Origin: Terriglobus albidus
GTDB lineage: Bacteria > Acidobacteriota > Terriglobia > Terriglobales > Acidobacteriaceae
Direction of reading: 5' to 3'
DNA length: 64,000 nucleotides
Assembly: GCF_008000815.1 (NCBI RefSeq)
Contig: NZ_CP042806.1
Location: 62,001 to 126,000, forward strand
Shown one piece after another: positions 35,955 to 45,280 of the stretch; positions within the stretch are counted from its first letter, which is position 1, and each line of letters opens with the position of its first letter. The notes beneath the pieces are model-generated. The model was not told the origin of the DNA. It was given only the letters and a program-made list of their open reading frames with translations, and did not search any database. Made by a program: the position numbers and the translations under genes.

Positions 35955-37649
35955 TCAAGGTTTCGGTGACGCAATGAACTCCGGGGTCTTCGCATCGCTG
36001 CCGAACCTCCATGCCGACAGATACGCCAGCTTCAGGATCTTCTCCATCTTTGGATAGTCGATCTTCTCTGCCGTATCGGAGGTGTGGTGATAGTCCGGAT
36101 GGAAGCCGGTGAACCACCAGAACGCCGGAATGTTGTGCAGCACGAATGGAAACTGGTCGGAGCGGAAGAAGATATTCAATGCTGCCTCGTGATCGAAACG
36201 GTCATCCAGCACCAGACCTACCTGCTTGTTCTCTTCCACCACCACGCGGTTGTACTCCGGCGAGTACAGCGCACCGATCAGGTTCAGGCGGTTCGACGTA
36301 TCCGCAGGAATCTCGATCAAGCCATCTGTCTGCGGGCTCGGCTTTTCATCACGCCCGATCATGTCGAAGTTGATCTGCGTCCGCGTCGTTGCCAGCGGAC
36401 GCACCGGATGAGCCGCCATCCAGTACGCTCCCAGCAGGCCTCGTTCCTCTGCCGCAAACACCACAAACAAAATCGACCGCTTCGGCCGCTCAGGATTCGC
36501 CGCAAACGCACGCGCCAGCTCCACCACACCGACCGTGCCGGAGCCGTTATCGTCGGCTCCATGCCAAACCTGGATGCACTCAGGGCTCGAAGGAGTCGGC
36601 TTCCCCTGTTCGTCGACATCGCCCTTTCCCGCGGCGCATGGCGTTGCTCCATCGTGATCGTGATGCGCCGTAATCAGGATGGTCTCTGCCGCCAGCTTCG
36701 GATCGGACCCTTCCAACAGACCGGCGACATTCACCGTCGTTCCGACACGCTCCCTGCTATTGCGCAGCTTTACGGTGAGCTGCGTATCGGGCAGCAGCCG
36801 GCTCTGCGGCTTCAGATCGCGATCGATTGCGGTCTGAAGCTCGTTACCGGTCGCACCTGAGGTTGCTAGCAACTGCTGCAGCACCTCGTCGCGAATCAAG
36901 ATCGACGGAATATCCACTTCGTCATCCTGAATTGCCTGCAATGGAAGCGGCTGCGTGCGGGTCACACTGCCGCCGATACGGGCGGAACGTTCCGCATTGG
37001 TGAGATGTTTGCGATTCGGCTCAGCGACAACCAGCAGCGCCAACGCTCCGTGTGCCTGTGCATTCTTCAGCTTCACGCGCGTGGTGGCGTAGCGCGTATT
37101 GCCGGTACCGTTGAAGACCGAGTGAGCATCGTCCTCCTGCGGCTCATGGTCAAAGACCAGGACGATTTTGCCCCGCGCATCAATGCCCTTGTAGTCGTCA
37201 TATCCAAGCTCCGGCGCGGTAATACCGAATCCGGCAAAGACTACCGGAGCAGTGATATCCACCGCGCGCTTGAATGCTCCCGTGGCCTCGGGCGAATGAA
37301 AGGCAGTCTCCTTGCCTGCACGCGTGAGCGTAACCGAACTCGCTGCGCGGTCCGGAGCATACTCGACCAACTGGAATGGTTGGAAGTAACCGTGCGTTCC
37401 CGCTTCTCCCGTGATCGGCTTCAGGCCCGCAGCAGCGAACTGCTTCGCCACCCACTCAGCGGCCTGATCGTCGCCGGGCTGCAGGCTCAATCGCCCGCGC
37501 AACGCATCGCTCGCGATATACACCAGATCTTTGCGCAGATCGCTCTGCGTGATGCGATCGAATCCCTTGCGTTCCGCGGCGGGAATACCGTTCTGCGCGG
37601 GGACGAAAGACGGCAGCAATAAGATTGCGGGCAGGAGCGCTCTCTTCAT
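35955..37649 (-). CDS. Exported M28-family zinc metallopeptidase with PA domain
   Basis: A 564-residue exported enzyme, signal peptide about 1-18. A protease-associated (PA) insert spans roughly 140-310 (VVFAGFGITAPELGYDDYKG). The co-catalytic two-zinc site of the M28 family is complete: His in ITAHHDHDG, bridging Asp in GADDNGSG, general base Glu pair in FAAEERGLLGA, Asp in NFDMIGRD and the late His in HHTSDTAEKID. It would remove N-terminal residues from peptides in the periplasm or outside. The ATG is preceded by a TACCAT -10 box 6 nt upstream rather than by a ribosome site. Confidence 0.88.
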   Translation of the reverse strand: MKRALLPAILLLPSFVPAQNGIPAAERKGFDRITQSDLRKDLVYIASDALRGRLSLQPGDDQAAEWVAKQFAAAGLKPITGEAGTHGYFQPFQLVEYAPDRAASSVTLTRAGKETAFHSPEATGAFKRAVDITAPVVFAGFGITAPELGYDDYKGIDARGKIVLVFDHEPQEDDAHSVFNGTGNTRYATTRVKLKNAQAHGALALLVVAEPNRKHLTNAERSARIGGSVTRTQPLPLQAIQDDEVDIPSILIRDEVLQQLLATSGATGNELQTAIDRDLKPQSRLLPDTQLTVKLRNSRERVGTTVNVAGLLEGSDPKLAAETILITAHHDHDGATPCAAGKGDVDEQGKPTPSSPECIQVWHGADDNGSGTVGVVELARAFAANPERPKRSILFVVFAAEERGLLGAYWMAAHPVRPLATTRTQINFDMIGRDEKPSPQTDGLIEIPADTSNRLNLIGALYSPEYNRVVVEENKQVGLVLDDRFDHEAALNIFFRSDQFPFVLHNIPAFWWFTGFHPDYHHTSDTAEKIDYPKMEKILKLAYLSAWRFGSDAKTPEFIASPKP

Positions 37650-37655
37650 GGCGCT

Positions 37656-37661
37656 ATGGTA
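37656..37661 (-). promoter_or_regulatory. -10 box (TACCAT) of the M28 peptidase gene
   Basis: TACCAT on the minus strand ends 6 nt before the ATG at 37649. With no ribosome site seen, a leaderless transcript is plausible. Confidence 0.4.
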
Positions 37662-37703
37662 GTCGCCTATTTCGGATAGTCCAAACTTGGGTGCTCGAAT
37701 ACA

Positions 37704-37795
37704 TTTTGTTTGTCATTTCGTAGCGACCCGGGTCCCCAACCAGCTTGCTGGTTGGGGTGGTCGACCGAAGGGACCGGAGAAATCTGCTTCTCCCA
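37704..37795. repeat. Intergenic repeat, TTTGTCAT family, variant with internal hairpin
   Basis: Starts TTTTGTTTGTCATTTCGTAG and ends AGAAATCTGCTTCTCCC, with a hairpin CCCCAACCAGC / GCTGGTTGGGG in the middle. Related to the copies at 27093, 46823 and others. Confidence 0.65.
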
Positions 37796-37804
37796 GCACA
37801 AGGC

Positions 37805-38039
37805 CCTCAGCGGCTAAAGCCGCATCTTATTGCGGCGGGGGGTGGCATGGCTGAAGCCATGCCCTTAAGCAAGGCATTTCGCGCGTTGCGCGAATCAAGA
37901 AACAAAGTCGATGGGGTGAGTTACGGAACATGTGTTTGGAAATCAGCGGATGTTTCGTCCATCGAGACCCAAAGGATGAGGATGATTTTTGTTTTGCTTA
38001 AGGGCACGATATGCGAGCGGTTTCAGCCGCTGAGGTACC
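37805..38039. repeat. Composite palindromic repeat with CCCTTAAGCAA-bounded core, copy 1
   Basis: Outer ends are hairpins CAGCGGCTAAAGCCGC and GCGGTTTCAGCCGC, plus GGCATGGCTGAAGCCATGCC. Inside, a 143-bp core (37862-38004) is bounded by perfect 11-bp inverted repeats CCCTTAAGCAA / TTGCTTAAGGG. The core is well conserved in the copy at 60125-60263 and looser at 55020-55167. No gene is seen between 37650 and 38118. Confidence 0.75.
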
Positions 38040-38118
38040 TGATCGATACCTTCGATCAGCGAAGAATAAGCTCAAGTCACTTCACTACGAAATGACTTGA
38101 GCAGTCGCACTTCAAAGC

Positions 38119-39426
38119 TTATGCGCGCAACTTTTCCGGCAACTCCGTGAATGCCACCTTCACCTGCTCCCCGGTAGCGAAGGTCTTCACCGTAGCCGTT
38201 CCGCTGGCCACCTCATCCTCACCGAGAATGAGGATCGTCCGCGCAACGCGATCCGCTGCCTCGAAGCTCTTCTTCAGACGGAAGCTTCCATCACCGACCT
38301 CGACCGCCAGCCCAGCACGGCGCAGATCGCGCGCCAGCTTCAGCGCAGCCGCATTCTGCCCTTCGCCCATCGGGGCGATATAGGTATCCATCTTCTTTTC
38401 CGGTGCCGCATTGCCGGCAGCAGCTTCTGCCTCGGCTTGTGCCTGCAGCGTCAGCACCAGGCGGTCTTCGCCGATGGCAAAGCCGATACCTGGAGCCTTT
38501 GGCCCGCCGATGATCTCGCTCAAGCCGTCGTAACGTCCGCCGCCCAGCAACGCATTCTGCGTTCCCAGACCGGTTTCAGTCACGAACTCGAAGGTCGTAC
38601 GCGTGTAGTAGTCGAGACCACGTACCAACCGCGGGTTCACGGTGTACTGCACACCGCAGGCATCCAGCGCCGCCAGCACCTGCGCGAAGTGCGACTTCGA
38701 GCTCTCGTCCAGATAGTCAGCGATCTTCGGCAGGCCGTTAATCAGCTCCTGATCGGCCTCTTCCTTCGAGTCCAGCACGCGCAACGGATTGGTCTCCGCG
38801 CGGCGCTGATTATCCGGCGACATCTTGTCCTTGATCGGCGCCAGCGCGTCACGCAGCGCAGCCAGATAGCGTGGACGATCGGTGGAGCTGCCCACCGAGT
38901 TGATCATCAGCTTCCAGTCCTTCACGCCCAGCTCATCGAGGAAGGTGGCGAGCATCTCCAGGATCTCGGCATCGCGCACCGGCGACTCCGACCCCGAGCT
39001 CGACGGTCCAATAACCTCCGCCCCGATCTGGAAAAACTGGCGATAGCGACCCTTCTGCGGACGCTCGCGGCGGAACTGCGGGCCGATGTAGTAGAGCTTC
39101 TGCAGCTGCCCGGTCTCACCCAGCTTGTGTTCGATATAGGCACGGACAACACCAGCGGTGTTCTCCGGGCGCAGGGTCAGCGACTGCGATTTCTCACTCG
39201 CGGCACGCGCACGGTCCTCCCAGGTAAACATCTCCTTGGAGACGATGTCCGTCTCTTCGCCTACACCACGGGCAAAGAGCTCCGTCGCTTCAAAGATCGG
39301 CGTACGAATCTCGCCGAAGCCGTAACGTGCGAAGACAGAGCGTGCGACCGAATCGATATGGTTCCAGAGCGCAGTATCAGGCGGCAGCAGATCGCGCGTG
39401 CCGCGGGGTGCTTTAAGCGTAGCCAT
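38119..39426 (-). CDS. hisS: Histidyl-tRNA synthetase
   Basis: A 435-residue class II synthetase. Recognisable parts: the N-terminal KAPRGTRDLLPPD; motif 1 region (FGEIRTPIFEATELFARGVG); motif 2 with LRPENTAGVVRAYIEHKL and FRRERPQKGRYRQFFQIGAE; the histidine-specific LVRGLDYYTRTTFEFV; and motif 3 ALLGGGRYDGL with GIGFAIGEDRLVL. The C-terminal anticodon-binding domain follows at about 335-430. ATG at 39426 was chosen over the TTG one codon upstream. A -10-like TAAACT 9 nt before the ATG suggests a near-leaderless mRNA. The gene stands alone. Confidence 0.95.
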   Translation of the reverse strand: MATLKAPRGTRDLLPPDTALWNHIDSVARSVFARYGFGEIRTPIFEATELFARGVGEETDIVSKEMFTWEDRARAASEKSQSLTLRPENTAGVVRAYIEHKLGETGQLQKLYYIGPQFRRERPQKGRYRQFFQIGAEVIGPSSSGSESPVRDAEILEMLATFLDELGVKDWKLMINSVGSSTDRPRYLAALRDALAPIKDKMSPDNQRRAETNPLRVLDSKEEADQELINGLPKIADYLDESSKSHFAQVLAALDACGVQYTVNPRLVRGLDYYTRTTFEFVTETGLGTQNALLGGGRYDGLSEIIGGPKAPGIGFAIGEDRLVLTLQAQAEAEAAAGNAAPEKKMDTYIAPMGEGQNAAALKLARDLRRAGLAVEVGDGSFRLKKSFEAADRVARTILILGEDEVASGTATVKTFATGEQVKVAFTELPEKLRA

Positions 39427-39435
39427 CAAGGGTTA

Positions 39436-39441
39436 AGTTTA
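39436..39441 (-). promoter_or_regulatory. -10 box (TAAACT) of hisS
   Basis: TAAACT on the minus strand ends 9 nt before the hisS ATG; no ribosome site is visible in the gap. Confidence 0.4.
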
Positions 39442-39604
39442 CCGGAACGACCACCCCGCGCCCGCAAGACCAGGTGCTCCACCCCGGCAACGCCAGGCTG
39501 GGTAATGGAACCATAAACGTCAGAATCTATACCTTTCAGTGAACTTTAAGGTCATCCAACTACCGTAGATTGCAGCACCCCTGTGCCATTGGAATAACTG
39601 CCGC

Positions 39605-42160
39605 ATGTCCCTCGCTCTTCGCTTTCTTACTCGCCTCCTCGCCCCCGTGCTCCTCCTCTCCGGCGCATGGGCACAGACCGTTTCAACGGTAGGTGGCAAT
39701 GCACTGGATACGACTGGGGCGTTGATTCCGCATGCACATATCACGTTGCAGCGAGCCGACGGAACCGCGCTCGAAAGTGAGTCCGACTCAGCAGGCCAGT
39801 TTCACATCGCCAACGTCCGGCCCGGCAGCTACACCTTACGCATCACAGCCGACGGCTTCCAGACCTGGGAGAAACCGATCTCCGTTCCTACTCAGACTCG
39901 CTCTCCGCTTCGCATCACACTCGACGTCATGGGAGCCGTTGCCGACGTCAACGTGAACGCCGAGGAACAGACGCTGCAGGTCAACACCGACACCAGCAAT
40001 AACCAGAGCGCAACCGACGTCGATCGCGACGCTTTGGATCGTCTTCCTGTCTTCGACGGCGACTACATCACGACACTCTCGCGCTTCCTCAGCTCGGATG
40101 CTGTCGGCACCTCCGGCGTAACGCTGGTGGTCAATGGAACGGAAGCCAACGGAGCCGGCGTCACCGCCTCCGGAGTGCAGAGCGTGAAGATCAACCAGAA
40201 TCCCTATACCGCGCTCTACGCTTCCCCTGGACGCGCTCGTATCGAGATCACCACCAAAGGGGGCACCGACCACTTTCACGGCTCGCTGAACGCCTTGGGA
40301 CGCAACTCCATCTTCGACGCGCGCAATACGTTCGCACGGACAAAGCCTGGAGAGAGCAGGCTCTACTTCGAGGGCGCAGTCACCGGGCCTCTACGCCTCG
40401 GCCGTAAATCCACCTTCCTGCTCACCGGCAATCATGACAACAATCGCCAGCAGGCCATCGTTTTGGCCGCTACTCCCTCAGGCCAGGTGCAGACCAACGT
40501 TCCCAATCCCACGACACACGACTTCTACTCCGCGCGCGCCTTTCACAACTTTCGCGAGTCGGACCAATTCTGGATCGGCTACTCCTACGAGCGCCGAGCG
40601 GTGCAGAACGCCGGTATCGGCGGCACGGTCCTTCCCGAGGCCGGCACCAATACCCATATGTTCGAACACGAGATCAACATGGGTTATACCCGCGTGATCT
40701 CACCGCGGCTGGTCAATCAGCTCCGCTTCCTCGTCGGCAAGAATGAGAGCCGCACCGACAGCATCACCGCCGCACCGCAGGTGTTGGTCTCTGGCGCCTT
40801 TACCGGCGGCGGAGCACAGGCCGACTTTCGCCGCACGGAAAACCATGTCGACGGCGCGGATATCGTCACGTACACCGATGGCAAGCACGAGCTGAAGGTC
40901 GGTGTAGATATTCCGGACATCAGCCGCCGCGGCTTTGTCGACAAGACAAATGCGCTCGGCACCTACACCTTTGCCAGCCTCTCCAGCTACGCTGCGGGAA
41001 CACCCTCGTTGTACGTTACCCAGCGCGGACAACCGCGAGTTGTCTTCTGGGAGACGATCTTCGGTGGCATCGTGGAAGACACTGTTCGCCTGCGCCCGAA
41101 TCTCTCCATCGCGGCAGGCTTTCGTTATTACTTCCAGAACTATTTCCACAACGTTCCCTTCAACGTTGCTCCGCGGTTGAGCTTCGCGTATGCCCCTTCC
41201 AGGAAGGGACGCACCGTTATTCGTGGAGGAGCGGGCCTCTTCTATGACCGCTCCGGTCCGGCTTCCATCTCTGACCTGCTGCACTTCGACGGAGTAACGC
41301 TGCGGAAGTACATCGTCTCCCAGCCCAGCTATCCCTTCCCCGGATCCGCGATCGCTGCTCTCCCCACCAGCCTGGCTACGCTTGACCCACGTGCGCGCAT
41401 GCCGTCGACGCTGCAGTTCAGCATCGGTGTCGAAGAACAGATCACCAGGAGCAGCACCCTCAGCGTGACCTATGTCGGCACACGCGGTATGAATCTCTTC
41501 CGCTCCATCGACGCCAACGCCCCTCTGGCCGGCGCCAATGTTCGTCCGAACCCCTCCTTCGGCCAGATCCGCCTGGTGCAACCCGAGGGTTATGCCAAAG
41601 GCAACTCGCTGGAGATAAGCTTCCGCGGACGCCCAACCTCCTACTTCGCCGGGCAGGTGCAGTACATCTTGATCAAAAGCTATAACAACACTCAGGGCAT
41701 CACCTGGTTCCCTGCGGATAGCCATACACCGCTGAATGACTGGGCACGGTCCGACAACGATCGCAGGCAAAAATTCGATCTGCTCGGTACCTTCACCGCA
41801 AAGAAGTGGTTCAGCCTTGGCACGGCGCTCTCGCTCTACTCCGGCCTTCCGGTCAATATCGTCACCGGCAGCGATACCAATGGCGACGGCGTCACCAACG
41901 ATCGCCCGTCGGGCGTCCGGCGCAATGCGTTGCATGGCCCCGGCTATATGAACGTCGACTTTAACCTGGCGCACGACTTCGTCCTGACCAAAGACAAGAA
42001 GTCCGCGAAGACTCTGACCGTCTCCATAAACTCCTTCAATGTCGTCAACCGGGTGAACCCAACGACCTACGTCGGGGTAGTCACCTCGCCTTTCTTCGGC
42101 AAACCGGTAGCAGCCCAGCCCCCACGCCGCATGCAGTTCAACCTGCAGTACAAGTTCTAG
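39605..42160 (+). CDS. TonB-dependent receptor/Oar-like outer-membrane protein
   Basis: An 851-residue outer-membrane protein, signal peptide about 1-23. A carboxypeptidase-regulatory-like domain (about 27-110, GNALDTTGALIPHAHITLQR) precedes a plug-like region and a long beta-barrel that ends with the canonical aromatic C-terminus NLQYKF. Barrel stretches such as RIEITTKGGTDHFHGSLNA and FFYDRSGPASISDLLHF are typical of the Oar-like subgroup expanded in acidobacteria. The plug is less conserved than in the receptor at 9782 and no TonB box is obvious. The substrate is unknown. Its 3' neighbour, an SDR gene, lies 129 nt away and is probably separate. Confidence 0.85.
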   Translation: MSLALRFLTRLLAPVLLLSGAWAQTVSTVGGNALDTTGALIPHAHITLQRADGTALESESDSAGQFHIANVRPGSYTLRITADGFQTWEKPISVPTQTRSPLRITLDVMGAVADVNVNAEEQTLQVNTDTSNNQSATDVDRDALDRLPVFDGDYITTLSRFLSSDAVGTSGVTLVVNGTEANGAGVTASGVQSVKINQNPYTALYASPGRARIEITTKGGTDHFHGSLNALGRNSIFDARNTFARTKPGESRLYFEGAVTGPLRLGRKSTFLLTGNHDNNRQQAIVLAATPSGQVQTNVPNPTTHDFYSARAFHNFRESDQFWIGYSYERRAVQNAGIGGTVLPEAGTNTHMFEHEINMGYTRVISPRLVNQLRFLVGKNESRTDSITAAPQVLVSGAFTGGGAQADFRRTENHVDGADIVTYTDGKHELKVGVDIPDISRRGFVDKTNALGTYTFASLSSYAAGTPSLYVTQRGQPRVVFWETIFGGIVEDTVRLRPNLSIAAGFRYYFQNYFHNVPFNVAPRLSFAYAPSRKGRTVIRGGAGLFYDRSGPASISDLLHFDGVTLRKYIVSQPSYPFPGSAIAALPTSLATLDPRARMPSTLQFSIGVEEQITRSSTLSVTYVGTRGMNLFRSIDANAPLAGANVRPNPSFGQIRLVQPEGYAKGNSLEISFRGRPTSYFAGQVQYILIKSYNNTQGITWFPADSHTPLNDWARSDNDRRQKFDLLGTFTAKKWFSLGTALSLYSGLPVNIVTGSDTNGDGVTNDRPSGVRRNALHGPGYMNVDFNLAHDFVLTKDKKSAKTLTVSINSFNVVNRVNPTTYVGVVTSPFFGKPVAAQPPRRMQFNLQYKF

Positions 42161-42289
42161 GTTTGCTACAACTCCGTGACCCGGGGCATGGACTACCTGA
42201 ATATCCCTCACGTCACAGAAATTTTCCGGACAGCTATCATGGCAATCGATGGCAGGCATACCCATCGGCCTGGAGATTACTGAGTAAAC

Positions 42290-43081
42290 ATGTCCACAAA
42301 CACCGTCCCCCTCTCCCTCTTAGGCAAAGTCGCTCTCATCACCGGCGGCTCCCGTGGCATCGGCGCGGCCACTGTCCGCATGTTTCGTCAGGCCGGCGCC
42401 CAGGTCGTCTTCAACTACCGTGCCGCCGCCACTCGCGCCACACAACTCGTCGAAGAGTGCGGGGCCGACGATACCTGTCCCGTGCAGCAGGAGCTCGGCA
42501 CCGTCGAGGACGGTCGCGCCCTGGTCGAGGCGGCGGTCCGCGCCTTTGGCCGGCTCGACATTCTTGTCGCCAACCACGGCATCTGGCCACCACACGACCA
42601 GCCCATCGGCTCTATGACCGACGAACAGTGGCGCACCACTATCGGCGTTAACCTCGACTCCATCTTCGGCCTGGTCTCTGCCGCCACAGCACAGATGCAG
42701 ACCCAGCGGCCTGATGCTCATGGAACCCGCGGGCATATCGTTCTTGTTGCTTCCACAGCGGCACAACGAGGCGAGGCCTTCCACGCCGACTATGCCGCCA
42801 GCAAAGGTGCACTGCTTTCGCTGACCAAGAGCCTTTCCTCGGAGCTCGCCCCTCAGGGCATTCTGGCCAACTGCGTTGCCCCGGGGTGGGTGCAAACCGA
42901 GATGAGCGCTGAAGCCCTGAACGGCCCTTCCGCGTCCAAGTATTTGGCGACCATTCCCCTGGGCCGTGCCGCACACCCGGAGGAGATCGCCGGTCCGATC
43001 CTGTTTCTCTGCACGCCGCTGGCCGGTTTCGTCTCCGGCGAAATCTTCAACGTCAACGGCGGCGCGGTACTTGTCGGTTAA
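42290..43081 (+). CDS. Short-chain dehydrogenase/reductase
   Basis: A 263-residue classical SDR. The nucleotide-binding TGGSRGIG (18-25), the NHG-like structural motif in VANHGIWP and the catalytic triad S155, Y168, K172 are present (VASTAAQ and YAASK). The C-terminal FVSGEIFNVNGGAVL is the usual cofactor/dimer segment. It most resembles 3-oxoacyl-ACP reductase (FabG)-type or sugar dehydrogenases; the substrate is not identifiable. It is 19 nt upstream of a LolA-like protein gene and probably co-transcribed with it. Confidence 0.88.
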   Translation: MSTNTVPLSLLGKVALITGGSRGIGAATVRMFRQAGAQVVFNYRAAATRATQLVEECGADDTCPVQQELGTVEDGRALVEAAVRAFGRLDILVANHGIWPPHDQPIGSMTDEQWRTTIGVNLDSIFGLVSAATAQMQTQRPDAHGTRGHIVLVASTAAQRGEAFHADYAASKGALLSLTKSLSSELAPQGILANCVAPGWVQTEMSAEALNGPSASKYLATIPLGRAAHPEEIAGPILFLCTPLAGFVSGEIFNVNGGAVLVG

Positions 43082-43100
43082 CCTTCTCCTTGGAGTCTGA

Positions 43101-43931
43101 ATGCGCCTGAAGACCAGGTTTGCCACTGCCTTACTCGCCGCCACCCTCGCCGGTCCGTGTGCCTCCATCGTGAAGGCGCAGGCCGCGCCCGCCACCGACG
43201 CCTCCGGCGAGCAGAAGGCCCGCGACCTGCTCGACAAGATGGTGATCGCGCTCGGCGGCGACGGCTGGTTGAACCGCCGCGACTGGCTGCTGGAAGGCCA
43301 GGTTGGCTACTTCTTCCGCGGAGCGCCTACCGGCGCGGTCACCGTCTTCTGGGACTTCCATCGGCAGACCGGGGGTCCGGAAACTGAAGTCGAGCGCATC
43401 GAATACACCAAGAAACGCGACATCGTGCAGATGTTCACCGCCAACTCCGCCGACGAGGTTACCTTCCGCGGCAAGGTCGCTCTGCCCGAAGACGTCTCCG
43501 AAGATTACTTCCGCCGCCGGAAGCACTCGATTGAAGTCGTACTCCACGATTGGCTCAAGCTGCCCGGAACCATGGTCGTCTTCGAAGGCACCACCATGGT
43601 GCAGCGCCGCGTCGCCGACAAAGTGACGGTCATCTCGCCGACAAATGACGCCATCACCATCGAGCTCGACGCCAACAGCCACCTCCCCCTCGCCCGTACC
43701 TTCCAGTACCGGAATGAAAAGTACAAGGACTTCGATATCGACCGGGAAGAGTACGACGGCTATCACGGCGTACAGGGCATCCAGACGGCCTATACCATCA
43801 CCCGCTTCCGCAACGGAGACATGGTGAACCAGAAGTTCTATACCGACGTGAAGTACAACCAGAACCTCTCCCCGGATCTCTTCGACATCCAGGCGACCAT
43901 CGCCGCCAAACAGAAGGTCGGAAAGAAATAG
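43101..43931 (+). CDS. Exported LolA-like outer-membrane lipoprotein-sorting protein
   Basis: A 276-residue exported protein, signal peptide about 1-26, preceded by a TTGGAG ribosome site. The body is a curved antiparallel beta-sheet type: VFWDFHRQTGGPETEVERIE, then a series of strands ending VNQKFYTDVKYNQNLSPDLF, which is typical of the LolA/LppX fold that shields a lipid. Function in lipoprotein or lipid transport across the periplasm is inferred from fold only. It follows the SDR gene and precedes fabZ by 60 nt; fabZ has its own -10 box. Confidence 0.6.
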   Translation: MRLKTRFATALLAATLAGPCASIVKAQAAPATDASGEQKARDLLDKMVIALGGDGWLNRRDWLLEGQVGYFFRGAPTGAVTVFWDFHRQTGGPETEVERIEYTKKRDIVQMFTANSADEVTFRGKVALPEDVSEDYFRRRKHSIEVVLHDWLKLPGTMVVFEGTTMVQRRVADKVTVISPTNDAITIELDANSHLPLARTFQYRNEKYKDFDIDREEYDGYHGVQGIQTAYTITRFRNGDMVNQKFYTDVKYNQNLSPDLFDIQATIAAKQKVGKK

Positions 43932-43975
43932 TCTTGGGACGTGCCCTCACGGAGGGTCTTGAAAACGAAATTCGG

Positions 43976-43981
43976 TAGAAT
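43976..43981 (+). promoter_or_regulatory. -10 box (TAGAAT) of the fabZ-lpxA-lpxI operon
   Basis: TAGAAT lies 10 nt before the fabZ ATG at 43992. The G-rich GGGGAT in the gap could be a weak ribosome site, so this case is ambiguous between leaderless and very short-leader. Confidence 0.4.
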
Positions 43982-43991
43982 CGGGGATGTT

Positions 43992-44498
43992 ATGGACACC
44001 GTAGCCACCCCGGAAGCGCAGGCCGTTGCCACAGCGAAGCGCACTATGGATATCAACGAAGTGATGTCCTTCCTGCCGCATCGCTATCCCTTCCTGCTGA
44101 TCGATCGCGTACTCGACCTTCAGACGCGCGAGCGCATCCTTTGCCTGAAGAACGTCACCCGCAACGAAGAGTTCTTCCAGGGCCACTTCCCTGGCCAGCC
44201 CATGATGCCCGGCGTGCTGATGGTAGAAGCCATGGCGCAGGCAGGCTGCATCCTGATGCTGAGCGAGTTCGAGGACCACCGCGATAGGCTTATGGTCTTC
44301 ACCGGCATCGATGCCGCCAAGTTCCGCCGCCCTGTCACTCCCGGCGACCAGCTTCACATCGAAGCCAAGGTACTGAACTGGCGCAGCCGCGCCGTGAAGA
44401 TGCAGGGCACTGTGCACGTCGATGGCAAGCTGGTCTGCGAAGCCGTCATTACCTCGCAGATGATCTCCCGCAACAAGAAGCAAGAGGGCGCGGAGTGA
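43992..44498 (+). CDS. fabZ: 3-hydroxyacyl-[acyl-carrier-protein] dehydratase FabZ
   Basis: A 168-residue hot-dog-fold enzyme that dehydrates 3-hydroxyacyl-ACP in fatty-acid synthesis and balances supply of hydroxyacyl chains for lipid A. Conserved blocks: FLPHRYPFLLIDRVL, the catalytic His H65 in QGHFPGQPMMPGV and Glu E79 in MVEAMAQAG. The first 19 residues are a short extension; ATG at 44046 is an alternative start. First gene of fabZ-lpxA-lpxI; its stop overlaps the lpxA start by 4 nt. Confidence 0.94.
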   Translation: MDTVATPEAQAVATAKRTMDINEVMSFLPHRYPFLLIDRVLDLQTRERILCLKNVTRNEEFFQGHFPGQPMMPGVLMVEAMAQAGCILMLSEFEDHRDRLMVFTGIDAAKFRRPVTPGDQLHIEAKVLNWRSRAVKMQGTVHVDGKLVCEAVITSQMISRNKKQEGAE

Positions 44499-45280
44499 GT
44501 GTCCATCCCACGGCGATCGTCGCCGAAGGCGCCGTTGTTCCAGCAAGCTGCACTGTAGGTCCTTATTCCACCATCGGTCCGAATGTGGTTCTCGGCGAGG
44601 ACTGCACCCTGGTCTCCCATGTCGTTCTGGACGGCCACACGACCATCGGCTCCGGCAATCGCATCTCCCCCTTCGCCTGCATCGGCGTTCCTCCGCAGGA
44701 CCTCAAATACCGGGGCGAAGCGACCCAGGTCATCATCGGCGACAACAACGACATCCGCGAGAGCGTGAATGTCTCCCGTGGCACTGCAGGTGGCGGCGGC
44801 GTGACCCGTATCGGCTCCAACAACCTGTTCATGTGCTTCGCGCACATCGGGCATGACTCCCATATCGGTGACCACTGCATCTTTGCCAACAACGCCACGC
44901 TCGCAGGCCATGTTGTCGTGGAAGACTTCGCCACCGTCGGCGCCTTCAGCGCCGTGCATCAGTTCTGCGCCGTAGGCAAATACGCCTATATCGGCGGCGG
45001 CACCATGGCGACGCAGGACGTAATGCCCTACTCGCTGACCAGCGCGACCCGCGAAAACCATGCCTACTCCATCAACAAGGTGGGTCTCGAGCGCCGTGGA
45101 TTTACTCCCGAGGAGATCAAAGAGCTCCGTGCCGCCTATCGGCTGATCGTCGGCTCCAAGCTGAATATGAGCGATGCCCTCGCGTCGATCCGCGAGAAGG
45201 TAGTTGCGGGCGAGTTCGGTGACAAGGTTGCCTACCTGGCGGAGTTCATCGGCCGCAGCCACCGTGGAGTCATTCGGTGA
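44495..45280 (+). CDS. lpxA: UDP-N-acetylglucosamine acyltransferase LpxA
   Basis: A 261-residue left-handed beta-helix protein with a GTG start overlapping the fabZ stop (GTGA). It catalyses the first step of lipid A synthesis, adding a 3-hydroxyacyl chain to UDP-GlcNAc. Hexapeptide repeats run from VHPTAIVAEGAVV to about residue 190. The catalytic His is H120 in FAHIGHDSHIGD, equivalent to the E. coli one. The C-terminal helical domain (LERRGFTPEEIKELRAAYR) matches the family. Confirms an outer membrane with lipopolysaccharide. Confidence 0.95.
   Translation: MSVHPTAIVAEGAVVPASCTVGPYSTIGPNVVLGEDCTLVSHVVLDGHTTIGSGNRISPFACIGVPPQDLKYRGEATQVIIGDNNDIRESVNVSRGTAGGGGVTRIGSNNLFMCFAHIGHDSHIGDHCIFANNATLAGHVVVEDFATVGAFSAVHQFCAVGKYAYIGGGTMATQDVMPYSLTSATRENHAYSINKVGLERRGFTPEEIKELRAAYRLIVGSKLNMSDALASIREKVVAGEFGDKVAYLAEFIGRSHRGVIR

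Noticed and set aside
40700-42265. A 521-codon antisense frame opposite the second TonB-type receptor
   Set aside because: Same mirror effect of GC-rich coding sequence; no ribosome site, no domain.
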